Shown in pieces: positions 19,991 to 27,272 of a stretch of 51,284 bases of DNA. The notes below the pieces were generated by a model. It was not told the origin of the DNA, did no database searches, and was given only the letters and a program-made list of their open reading frames with translations. Both the position numbers and the translations under genes were made by a program. How positions within the stretch are numbered: the stretch's first letter is position 1; each line of letters begins with the position of its first letter. The stretch is from Candidatus Schmidhempelia bombi str. Bimp (lineage in GTDB: Bacteria; Pseudomonadota; Gammaproteobacteria; Enterobacterales; Orbaceae), in NCBI RefSeq assembly GCF_000471645.3, contig NZ_AWGA01000073.1, forward strand, positions 1 to 51,284. The letters run 5' to 3'.

Positions 19991-20781
19991 TTAAAGTGGA
20001 AAATATACAGTTAACCTTTAACGCAGGTACGCCAATCGAAAACCATGTACTGCGCAACTTAAGTTTAACTATTAAGGAAGGTGAATTTGTTACTGTTATT
20101 GGTAGCAACGGTGCGGGTAAAAGCTCACTATTAAATATTATTAGTGGCGATCTATTAGCCGACTCTGGCTATGTAATTATTAATAATCGTGACGTCACCC
20201 GCTACCCTACATGGAAACGCGCTAATTTAGTGGCTAGGGTATTCCAAGATCCAATGGCAGGTACCTGTGAAAAATTGACGATAGAAGAAAATTTAGCGCT
20301 TGCTTATAAAAGAGGGCAACCAAGAACATTATTACCTGCGCTTAATCGTCAAAATAAAGTATTATTTAAAGATAAACTCGCACGCTTAAATCTTGGTCTA
20401 GAAAACCGGTTAAATGATCTAATGGGATTACTATCAGGAGGTCAGCGCCAAGCGGTAAGCTTATTAATGTCATCTTTACAGCCATCTAAAATTTTACTGC
20501 TTGATGAGCATACGGCAGCGTTAGATCCGAAAACAGCGCAGTTTGTTTTATCCTTAACTAACCAAATTGTACAAGAGAATAAACTAACTACGCTTATGGT
20601 AACTCACTCAATGAAACAAGCACTTGAGTATGGTACGCGTACTATCATGCTTCATCAAGGACAAGTAGTGTTGGATATTTCCGGTGAACAACGTAGTAAA
20701 TTAGGCGTTAGTGATCTACTAAATATGTTTGAAAAAACGCGCGGAGAAACCATTACTGATGATGCATTATTATTAAGTTAA
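19987..20781 (+). CDS. ABC transporter ATP-binding protein, TrpZ-like
   Basis: ATPase that powers the importer. The 264 residues contain Walker A (GSNGAGKSS, about 39-47), the Q-loop (VFQDPMAGTCEKLTIEEN), the signature LSGGQRQA, Walker B (ILLLDEHTAALDPKT, with Glu and His-Thr in the family form) and the switch His (VTHSM). It overlaps the permease gene by 4 nt and ends the operon, followed by a strong terminator. Confidence 0.93.
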   Translation: MIKVENIQLTFNAGTPIENHVLRNLSLTIKEGEFVTVIGSNGAGKSSLLNIISGDLLADSGYVIINNRDVTRYPTWKRANLVARVFQDPMAGTCEKLTIEENLALAYKRGQPRTLLPALNRQNKVLFKDKLARLNLGLENRLNDLMGLLSGGQRQAVSLLMSSLQPSKILLLDEHTAALDPKTAQFVLSLTNQIVQENKLTTLMVTHSMKQALEYGTRTIMLHQGQVVLDISGEQRSKLGVSDLLNMFEKTRGETITDDALLLS

Positions 20782-20799
20782 TAGGTAAAATCTGCTCAC

Positions 20800-20846
20800 T
20801 TATTTTAACTACAGTCTTATATTGATATAAACTGTAGTTAAAATAA
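20800..20846 (+). terminator. terminator of the TrpXYZ-like operon
   Basis: TTATTTTAACTACAGT and ACTGTAGTTAAAATAA form a perfect 16-bp stem with a 15-nt loop, 18 nt after the ATPase stop. The stem is A-T rich at its base, so it may act in both directions. Confidence 0.75.
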
Positions 20847-21010
20847 ATTTAATCTGGAATATGAGTGAGTTTGATGACCAATACATAGACACTATTTATG
20901 TGAATCACTATCTATTCATATCGCTTATTAATAAACAATAAAAATCAGATTATTCGATTTTTATATCACCAATCAAATGATAAAGACAAAACTCATTATC
21001 CAGCTTTAAT

Positions 21011-21345
21011 CATCTTCATATTAAATACGTATTGAGTGAATTCCATCCAATGGCAATACTAGATTATATATGGGTTGCTACAAATAGATATCCTTGACGA
21101 GGTATAGACCTCATTCTTATTTTTACAGACAATAGATAAGCAAATTTGATAAATGATTCTATTTAAGACTGTGGTTATGCAGGAAATGACATTGAAAGAA
21201 TAGAATAATACGCATCAGATTTAAAAAGTATTGTTGTTTATATAAGTAGCGTAAATGAGTTAATTGAGTTTTTAAACAAGCGCAAAGAAAAGATTGATTA
21301 AGGCTTGTTACATTTATGTTCACGGCGTTTTAAATTATGCTTCCT
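21011..21345 (+). pseudogene. relic of a polymorphic (RHS-type) toxin, N-terminal part
   Basis: A continuous reading frame is interrupted by four in-frame stops (21095, 21137, 21164, 21206) but keeps protein-like text: HIKYVLSEFHPMAILDYIW, VATNRYP, ILIFTDNR, DCGYAGNDIERIE, YASDLKSIVVYISSVNELIE, FLNKRKEKID. A frameshift near 21300 then gives KACYIYVHGV. From memory this order (a VATNRYP-like start, then a Y-x-H-G motif) occurs in C-terminal toxin domains of RHS/WapA proteins. The second half of such a domain lies at 23.6-24.2 kb. The family call is inference; the decay is direct observation. Confidence 0.5.
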
Positions 21346-21384
21346 TTCATTAAACAACCATAATCCAAAAAAGAAAGTATACAA

Positions 21385-22030
21385 GCAACCACACCAGCAA
21401 AAATCGAGATGACATGGTCCGATGTGAATATTGAAAATATATTAGTAATAGAAGTAGGATATGGTTTAATTCCTATGGTAGACCAAAACCAAAATGGCGA
21501 ATTATTAGGACGTATTCGTAGTTTACGCAAAAAATTTGCGCAAACATTAGGATTTTTACCTCCACAGGTTCATATCTGAGACAACCTTTTGCTCTCACCT
21601 TATCAATAAAAATTTTTATAAAAGGCGGCGAAATTGTAAATAACAAATGGCTAGCAATCAATCTAGATAATGTCACAGATACCATTGAAGGCCTTTAGAC
21701 AGAGTAATTACACAACAGTGGTTACCTGGTTCTGATCCATTAATGTGATAGGACTCAACATCAACTTAGAACGCCTGCTATTTATTACAAGCGTTACAAA
21801 ACACCAGTAATCTAGAACTAGGATTAGCAGAACATATTATTGAACAAATGAAACAAGCCATTGAATAACAAAATGCCATTGGTGTACCGCCTGTTTTATT
21901 AGTAAACCCAATATTAAGACCAATGTTATCACAGTTTTTACGCCAGAATTTTCTACAATTATCGGTATTATCAAACTTAGAAATCATCGACAACCGAGAA
22001 ATAAAATTAACCTATCAAGTTGGGGCATAA
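21385..22030 (+). pseudogene. flhA: flhA relic (flagellar type III export protein)
   Basis: Fragments of the cytoplasmic domain of FlhA in order: WSDVNIENILVIEVGYGLIP, MVDQNQNGELLGRIRSLRKK, FAQTLGFLPPQVHI, a stop, DNLLLSPYQ, IKGGEIVNNKWLAINLDNVT, then RVITQQWLPG, NVIGLNINLERLL, LGLAEHIIEQMKQAIE, a stop, QNAIGVPPVLLVNPILRPML, SQFLRQNFLQLSVLSNLEII. At least one frameshift (near 21780), several stops and an internal deletion of well over 100 residues (between about 21695 and 21700) show that it is dead. No other flagellar gene is in the window. Confidence 0.85.
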
Positions 22031-22488
22031 TAAAATTAAATCACTATTTAGATAACCAATAGTCATTAAAAAAGCGGCAGTTTTCTTTAAAAGTGCTACA
22101 TTGTCGCTATTCAATTTTAATATTCTACTCATCTGATGAATTTTTTATTAATCCATTAGCTCATTTTTAACACACCGATAATATCGATCTTGGGGGGGAT
22201 TACAGTGTACATAGCAAAGACCAACCAGAAAAATCATTGATTTTATTTATTTTTTAGCAAAATCAATGATTTAAACAATTAAATAGTTAATAATATGCTT
22301 TATTTTTTATGGTTAAATAACAACGCTGTTTTAATGTATAAAATCAGATATATAAATTAAGTAATTTATTGTTACTAAAAAAGTAATTATTAAAAAAACA
22401 ATTGGATAGTGTTCATCGCTATTCTAAAGTAACAAAACGTTGACATTCACAATGCGGTTATCGCATCAAGGTTTAATGATACTACACC
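22031..22488 (+). other. decayed or non-coding DNA with a strong hairpin
   Basis: One frame from about 22070 to 22257 reads protein-like (LKVLHCRYSILIFYSSDEFF, INPLAHF, stop, HTDNIDLGGDYSVHSKDQPE) with a single internal stop. I do not recognise the family. It ends at a perfect 14-bp inverted repeat, AAATCATTGATTTT (22231-22244) with AAAATCAATGATTT (22259-22272), which may be a terminator or an element end. The remaining 200 bp hold nothing I can name. Confidence 0.35.
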
Positions 22489-22929
22489 TTATAAGCTTTT
22501 TAATGAAACATGAACCTCATCAACAATGATAAATTGACCATCAGATTGTTTTAACCAAATCTCAACATCGATACAACGACAATTATCAAAATAACACTCA
22601 AGTATACTATTATTATCAATCCATGTAACGATATGCCGCCCAAAATCGAAATCAGCATACTCTTCAGGGTACTCGACACCCAATTTTTCACTTATCTCGT
22701 AATAGCGTAAATTTAAAAAATCGCTCGCTTTGAATTCAGTTAACGGTGTACCAAAATCCGGTCGTTCCATGCTTAAATTAAATTTTTTAAACTTTTGAAC
22801 TTCAACTTCATCGTGAGCTTTAAAGGCTTGAGATTTTTCTGAGTCGACGTCAACGCATGGTGCTTTCAATTTTTGGAAAACCGCGCTAAGATTCTGTATT
22901 TGCAATTTTAACCATATAAAAATCAACAT
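22489..22929 (-). CDS. small hypothetical protein, possibly an immunity protein
   Basis: Not recognised. The 146 residues begin with a weakly hydrophobic stretch (MLIFIWLKLQIQ), then an acidic, aromatic-rich body (EEYADFDFGRHIVTWIDNNS, ILECYFDNCRCIDVEIWLKQ), a composition common in immunity proteins of polymorphic toxin systems. It is the only intact gene in a stretch of relics. The start is uncertain; the Met in the middle (SMERPDFG) is an alternative. Function is unassigned; the immunity idea rests on context and size only. Confidence 0.5.
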   Translation of the reverse strand: MLIFIWLKLQIQNLSAVFQKLKAPCVDVDSEKSQAFKAHDEVEVQKFKKFNLSMERPDFGTPLTEFKASDFLNLRYYEISEKLGVEYPEEYADFDFGRHIVTWIDNNSILECYFDNCRCIDVEIWLKQSDGQFIIVDEVHVSLKSL

Positions 22930-23282
22930 AATAAAAGTGCCTATCTATTCTAATGAGATGAATTTATTTTAGTATATATTTTGATATAAAAAATTATTTA
23001 AATAAATAACTATTTTAATCATTTATTACGCAAAAAGTTGCATGCGATGCTAACTAGCAATGATACCGATTGAATACACAGCATGAAAACAAACAGCATA
23101 ATTATCGCAGTGAATGCTAAGTCTAGTATAGTTTGAATTATTAACTGTTAAGTTGCTAAAATAATAGATGATTATTTAATAACTTTTTTCACTAAAAATT
23201 TTACAGAATAGGATTATTTTTATAATACTCTTTTTAATAAAAAGGATTATCCTATTAAGCGCTAAAGATAATTATCCCTTAT
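22930..23282. other. AT-rich spacer without visible genes
   Basis: Very A+T-rich, with no convincing frame. The right side should hold the promoter of the minus-strand gene at its left end only. Nothing else supported. Confidence 0.4.
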
Positions 23283-23307
23283 GTTAATTAAAAAGAATGA
23301 AATTATA

Positions 23308-23577
23308 TAATCTTCCTGGTATCAAAATTAACTGTGTATTTATATCCTCGTGTGTCAGTAATCCTTAACAATATAACTGGTTTTATTAAAGATTTAATAA
23401 CAGGAATAACCATTGGTATTATTACTATACTATTAGCCATGGTAATTGCTATTACTAGTGGCGTGTTACCACAACATGGCTGACACAATCGTTACTGTGG
23501 CTACCTTAATGGTATTGATTGTTTAGTTAAAGCTAAAAGTTAAGATATCGCGACATTTACCAGCACTATAGATTGTT
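23308..23577 (+). pseudogene. SulP-family transporter relic
   Basis: KDLITGITIGIITILL, AMVIAITSGVLPQHG, a frame change, then ADTIVTVATLMVLIV, stop, LKLKVKISRHLPAL. These correspond to two segments of the intact SulP protein 4 kb downstream ([29 protein letters not shown] and [28 protein letters not shown]). The first 31-residue piece is identical at 21 positions by eye. About 125 residues are missing between the two pieces. So this is a dead second SulP gene, diverged from the live one. The leading part (23308-23385) is open but not clearly homologous. Confidence 0.8.
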
Positions 23578-23608
23578 AGAACGTATATTAGAACAACAAG
23601 GCTCGGTA

Positions 23609-24181
23609 TAAAGCAAAATAAAAAAAATAGATGAAAGTATTTTTGCTCATGATGCGGATATCACAACTTATGCTTGTCGTAATGGAATATCTCTTCCAGA
23701 TGACGATTTTACAGAGGTCAATGGTGTAGCAGGACAAGAAAATAGTCCAGCTCAATATAAAGCCAATTATTGGGAAGTCAACGTCCGTGCTATGGAAATG
23801 CGCAGTGATTATAGTAATACCTACGGTTCAAAAAATGAGATTAAAGCTGTAGAGAATTATAATGAAGTCATAACAAATTATAAATTAGAGAAAATCATAT
23901 ATGATTATTTATTAAAACAATATCAAAATAAGTTGGAAGTTTATCATCAAGCAATCAGTAAGGGGCAGCAAATGGAAAAACCGCAGCCTATATCACCGCC
24001 TATAAAACCTAAAGATTACGATTTAAATAAAGAACGCTACGACAGTATAATTATAAGAGATAGGAATGAAAAAGATAGCGGGGGTCCTATTATGCCAAAA
24101 GGTGCATGGTATGCACCAAAAACAGGTAAAACACCATTAGGTTTAAAATCTGGGCTTTTAGAGTATAAACCGAAAATTTAA
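23609..24181 (+). pseudogene. RHS-type toxin C-terminal fragment
   Basis: Open frame after a stop at 23606, with no proper start and no upstream toxin body; the first in-frame ATG at 23792 would give only 129 residues. It reads KIDESIFAHDADITTYACRN, then NSPAQYKANYWEVNVRAMEM, RSDYSNTYGSKNEIK, a Pro/Lys-rich linker, and ends GGPIMPKGAWYAPKTGKTPL then GLKSGLLEYKPKI. In memory the YACR(T/N)G block followed by a (M)RxxYxxT-(W/Y)G block is typical of toxin tips of RHS/WapA proteins. It lies 13 bp before a membrane-anchored gene that looks like its immunity partner. Probably the end of a toxin gene whose body was lost. Confidence 0.6.
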
Positions 24182-24194
24182 ACAAAGGTTAAGT

Positions 24195-24863
24195 ATGATT
24201 ATAAGAAAATTTAACAGTAAAAACGTGTCAATTATAGCTATAGTGACCATTTTACTTATAAGTTATACCAGTTGGAGATATCACAAAATGAATTATCAAA
24301 TGGCAATATTAGAAACAGCTACAGATTGGGACTCTCCGGATTTTCCATCCAAAAAAGTATATTTTGATGCATCAAAATGGTTAAAACAGAAACAATATAT
24401 AAAAATAGATGATTACCGTCTTTTAAATTTAAACTATGAAAAATTTGATTTATTATATGAAACTGAAATGGAATCTGGTTGGTCGTTTATTTCATCAGCT
24501 TTTCTACAAGCAATCGCAGATGCTGGGGGAGATATAGGCAAAGAATTAAATGAACTTAAAAAATTAAACTCACTACAACTGAAAAAAATATTATCCCCAA
24601 TCCTCAAATGGCAGTATTTATATACTGAATTCGATAAAGAGACATTGTTACCAACATTAGATTATTTTTTATTTGAATTTGATTATAAAGGTAAAATATA
24701 TGAACTTTTGCTAATAAGAACAATTTATGAAGACGAATTTATATTTTTGAATTTCTTTGGTTTAGATTATAAAGGTTGGACTGAAAGAGATTTGCCAGAT
24801 AATTTTCTTACCTATAAAAAGTATCTTGAAAAGAATCATTTATCTACTTTACCTGTAGATTAA
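24195..24863 (+). CDS. membrane-anchored hypothetical protein, likely immunity protein
   Basis: Not recognised by family. The 222 residues have one N-terminal membrane helix (about 11-25, VSIIAIVTILLISYTSW) followed by a 195-residue soluble domain rich in Leu, Tyr, Asp and Glu (for example FDFLL/YETEMESGWSFIS and LFEFDYKGKIYELLLIR-like text). It starts 13 bp after the toxin fragment stop with the ribosome-binding site AAAGGTT. Position, size and anchor suggest the immunity protein for the decayed toxin, kept after the toxin died. Function unproven. Confidence 0.65.
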   Translation: MIIRKFNSKNVSIIAIVTILLISYTSWRYHKMNYQMAILETATDWDSPDFPSKKVYFDASKWLKQKQYIKIDDYRLLNLNYEKFDLLYETEMESGWSFISSAFLQAIADAGGDIGKELNELKKLNSLQLKKILSPILKWQYLYTEFDKETLLPTLDYFLFEFDYKGKIYELLLIRTIYEDEFIFLNFFGLDYKGWTERDLPDNFLTYKKYLEKNHLSTLPVD

Positions 24864-25320
24864 TTTTTTCTTGAAAAATAGATACTATTCAAGCTAAAAA
24901 CATCCTCTTTGTTTATTTGTAAAATATATCTTCATCGTTAAATTAAGTACTACAAGAGCTTAATGGTAAATAGCTATTAACTAGCTATTTACTCATCACT
25001 AAACCGTCCTTTTCTGATAAGTATCTTTAATATTGACTGGCTTATTGAGCTGTCTGTCTAAAAAGTTAGCACAGTTTATTTCTATGATGTAAATAAAATA
25101 TATATATTTTGCCTAAATATCTTTATTTTTATTAAAAAAATAAATCATTAATAATCATCATGTTATGATTTTTTTTGCAATTTTTCACTAATATTTTTTT
25201 ATATAAAATAGTGTTAAATATTCTTAATATATTCAATCATTTAAGTTAAATATTTTTATTTTATAACGAATAAAAAACAAAATACTGTCCTAAAGTACAG
25301 CTTCTCTTTCATCTTAAATT
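24864..25320. other. AT-rich spacer without visible genes
   Basis: About 450 bp of very A+T-rich DNA with long A and T runs. No frame, repeat or RNA signal that I can support. It separates the immunity-like gene from the guide-RNA locus. Confidence 0.4.
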
Positions 25321-25361
25321 TTGCTAGCATATACAAATTGATAACTATTTATGTGAAATGG
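25321..25361 (+). promoter_or_regulatory. promoter-like region carrying the guide-RNA target and I-F PAM
   Basis: TTGCTA (25321-25326) is a reasonable -35 and TATACA, GATAAC or TATTTA are possible -10 elements; none is decisive. The minus-strand sequence from 25359 leftwards reads ATTTCACATAAATAGT and is preceded by CC (GG on plus at 25360-25361), the PAM of type I-F. The spacer of the guide unit at 25.7 kb is ATTTCACATAAGTAGT over the same 16 positions: 15 match, and the one mismatch is at position 12. Beyond position 16 the match is patchy (about 8 of 14). Binding of a Csy complex here would cover the start region of any rightward transcript. Confidence 0.65.
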
Positions 25362-25609
25362 AATTATTGGAGGTAATAGTATAATAATCTTCTTCTTAGG
25401 GAGCTAGAATAGCTACACATAATCATATAATTAATTACACGCAATAATATAAGTGACAGCGTTAACGAATTACATATTGTAAGATTGTCAGCCCTATATT
25501 TATTGTCTAATTCTTTATTTAAGAAAAGAGAGATGTTAAAAAAATGATTAAATTTAAAAATATGCTTCATACCAGAATATATCAGGTTCAGACAACCAAT
25601 GTTAGCTTT
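25358..25609 (+). other. candidate silenced transcript (creT-like toxin?)
   Basis: The region that the targeted promoter would transcribe. It holds no normal gene. Small possibilities are an 8-codon frame ATG...TAA at 25358-25384; a strong Shine-Dalgarno GGAGG (25369-25373) followed 7 nt later by the rare codons ATA ATA; and a 36-codon frame at 25544-25654 (MIKFKNMLHTRIYQVQTTNV...). In known CreTA modules the silenced toxin is a tiny RNA or mini-ORF with rare codons, so the GGAGG-ATA-ATA arrangement is suggestive, but it lacks a canonical start codon. Which, if any, is expressed cannot be decided from sequence. Confidence 0.3.
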
Positions 25610-25638
25610 AATAAAAAGCTCGGCTTATCACTGAGCTT
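25610..25638 (-). terminator. terminator of the guide-RNA gene
   Basis: On the minus strand AAGCTC (25638-25633) and GAGCTT (25621-25616) form a 6-bp stem with an 11-nt loop, running into TTTATT. It has the form of an intrinsic terminator directly downstream of the second degenerate repeat. Confidence 0.6.
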
Positions 25639-25739
25639 AATTATGATTATTTAACTTTAGAAGCCGCTTATTCAGCGGAAGAATTGACATATTAAATACT
25701 ACTTATGTGAAATTTTCTCAGCCACCTATTCGGCGGTGG
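25611..25739 (-). ncRNA. solitary type I-F guide RNA (creA/creR-like)
   Basis: Predicted transcript of about 130 nt from a consensus TATAAT promoter to a terminator hairpin. It contains degenerate repeat, spacer of about 30 nt, degenerate repeat. Processing by Cas6f at the base of the first stem would leave the 5' handle CTGAGAAA (normal CTTAGAAA), then the spacer ATTTCACATAAGTAGT..., then a 3' hairpin CCGCT-GAATA-AGCGG. The seed end of the spacer matches a PAM-bearing site about 350 bp away. No other repeat units are visible on either side, so this is a single-guide gene, not a remnant of a long array by appearance. Partners would be the Csy proteins at 38.3-42.3 kb. Structure is seen directly; expression and function are inferred. 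Confidence 0.7.
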
Positions 25740-25741
25740 TG
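25656..25741 (-). CRISPR. degenerate type I-F repeat-spacer-repeat unit
   Basis: Two 28-nt repeats 58 nt apart. Repeat 1 (25714-25741) has stem CCGCC/GGTGG (one G-U pair), loop GAATA and handle CTGAGAAA. Repeat 2 (25656-25683) has stem CCGCT/AGCGG, loop GAATA and tail CTTCTAAA. The I-F consensus has stem CTGCC/GGCAG, a pentaloop and handle CTTAGAAA; over the 3' 23 nt repeat 1 matches 19, taking GAATA as the loop. Both stems keep pairing despite base changes, so structure has been selected. The period (58) is close to the usual 60 of I-F arrays. Confidence 0.7.
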
Positions 25742-25745
25742 AAGG

Positions 25746-25774
25746 ATTATATCAAACGTCGTGCATTATTTTAA
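25746..25774 (-). promoter_or_regulatory. promoter of the guide-RNA gene
   Basis: On the minus strand TTAAAA (25774-25769), a 17-nt spacer and the perfect -10 box TATAAT (25751-25746). Transcription would start around 25737-25740, at the first bases of the first repeat, so the whole Cas6f stem is included. The promoter is divergent from the KilA-N gene that starts at 25835. Confidence 0.65.
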
Positions 25775-25834
25775 AGTAAAATTACGCTATTTTTAGATAA
25801 AGTACTTTTTATAAAAAAGGAGATAAATAGAAAA

Positions 25835-26740
25835 ATGTTAAATATTAACTTAATAAAGCCATTGAAGGAAAACCGAAATGGAAAATCTTATCAAAAAGCA
25901 AAAACCCCAGATGCGGTCACATCTGAGGTAATATCATTAATTCCAACAAGACAAAGCGAAATTAACCCTATGAAGAATAACATAATTTACAGAGACAGTC
26001 CAATTATAGCCGACATCGCTATTACCGTAGATGCAAAAGGCCGTTTTAATCTTAATGCGTTGCATAAGGCGAGTGGATTAGATAGCAACAAATCACCTAC
26101 GTTGTGGTTGAAGACTCAAATCACACAAGATTTAATTAAAGAACTAAGGCAGAATCCTGCCTTCCTTCAAGAATCAACCGATATGCGAAAACGTACATCA
26201 CTGATGATTAAACGTGGTATTAATCAAGAATTTTTTGCCCATGAACTTCTAGCTATATCTTATGCTGGCTGGATTGGTCCTAAATTTCAATTAATGGTTA
26301 ATCAAGCCTTTTTGAATTACAAAAAAGTGAAACTTGCACAAACAAAGACGATACAAAAATATTATTTACTGGAATATCGTCAAGCCAAAGCGATGGAGCT
26401 ATCTGTTAAATTATTAGATACAGTGTTTAGTAACCTTACTCATTTTAGCGAAAAATCTAAGCAAGTTATTTATGCAAATACTTTAAACCTTATTGCGGGT
26501 AAGGAGATAATCCCACAACCACCATTAGAAAATAAAACATACACGGCAACAGAAGTGGGTAAACGGTTAAATATATCCGCAAATAGAGTTGGCCGTATAG
26601 CTAATAAGCTTAACTTAAAAACAAAAGAATATGGGATATTTATATTAGAAAAATTACATTCTTGCGATAAATATGTTGAGTCTTTTAGATATAATGAAAA
26701 AGCAATTAGAGAGATTAACCATTATTTAGATGAAAAATAA
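25835..26740 (+). CDS. KilA-N domain protein, phage-type regulator
   Basis: DNA-binding regulator of phage origin. The 301 residues carry a KilA-N domain at about 65-170 (GRFNLNALHKASGLDSNKSP, TLWLKTQITQDLIKEL, FAHELLAISYAGWIGPKFQL), a helical linker, and a C-terminal winged-helix-like part at about 235-300 (YTATEVGKRLNISANRVGRI, NKLNLKTKEYGIFILEKLHS). Start choice: AAGGAG at 25817-25822 is 12 nt before the ATG, a little far; an internal Met at codon 46 is an alternative. It is divergent from the guide-RNA gene and shares the intervening 90 bp with it. Prophage remnant is the likeliest origin, but no other phage gene is near. Confidence 0.8.
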   Translation: MLNINLIKPLKENRNGKSYQKAKTPDAVTSEVISLIPTRQSEINPMKNNIIYRDSPIIADIAITVDAKGRFNLNALHKASGLDSNKSPTLWLKTQITQDLIKELRQNPAFLQESTDMRKRTSLMIKRGINQEFFAHELLAISYAGWIGPKFQLMVNQAFLNYKKVKLAQTKTIQKYYLLEYRQAKAMELSVKLLDTVFSNLTHFSEKSKQVIYANTLNLIAGKEIIPQPPLENKTYTATEVGKRLNISANRVGRIANKLNLKTKEYGIFILEKLHSCDKYVESFRYNEKAIREINHYLDEK

Positions 26741-26759
26741 CTGGTTTAAAAGTATGAAG

Positions 26760-26872
26760 GGATAACACATTTTACCAATAAAATTTATTAGGAAAATGTG
26801 TTATCCACTTACACGCTATCTTATAAAATTTTTCCTAACATAACACAACTAAAAAGTAAAATTTTTATTGGT
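26760..26872. repeat. nested inverted repeats after the KilA-N gene
   Basis: GGATAACACATTTT (26760-26773) and AAAATGTGTTATCC (26793-26806) form a perfect 14-bp stem. The loop and flanks hold alternative partners: ACCAATAAAA (26774-26783) with TTTTATTGGT (26863-26872), and TTAGGAAAA (26788-26796) with TTTTCCTAA (26830-26838). The arms overlap, so two mutually exclusive folds are possible. There is no T-run. It could be a switchable RNA structure or the scar of a small mobile element. The rest of the gap to 27272 shows no gene. Confidence 0.5.
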
Positions 26873-27272
26873 AGAAATAAAAAATGGATTTAAATATAAA
26901 AGATGGCATTATACTAAACTGTGTCAATAGTAAAAGCGTCTGAAGCAGACACATCTACTAAATAGCGAATAATATAGTATTAATATTGCTATCTTATTAA
27001 AGTAAAAACCAAAAAATTTTATTACGATCCTCTTTTATATTTTTATAATCGGCGTATGTTATTCATGTTTTTTAATTATTAGGAACATCGTTCATTAATG
27101 AATTTAATCTTAAATAAATCCTCATTCCGTTTTAATAGTATTGGTCGATTTTTCGATACCTAATACGATAACGCGTTCTTTATTTACTGGCCCCTTATTT
27201 GGTACTGACGATGATTAGTTGTAGCAAATGAGCGATAAATTTACTTATTTAACTTAACAGCAAAAGATCAAA

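Noticed and set aside
20891-20904. ACTATTTATGTGAA, identical to 14 nt of the guide target at 25344-25357
   Set aside because: No CC PAM next to it and mismatches at guide positions 1-2, so it should not be bound; probably chance in AT-rich DNA or a shared promoter-like motif.
25364-25570. Minus-strand frame of 68 codons across the guide target region
   Set aside because: No ribosome-binding site, composition typical of random AT-rich DNA; the region is better explained by the regulatory site.
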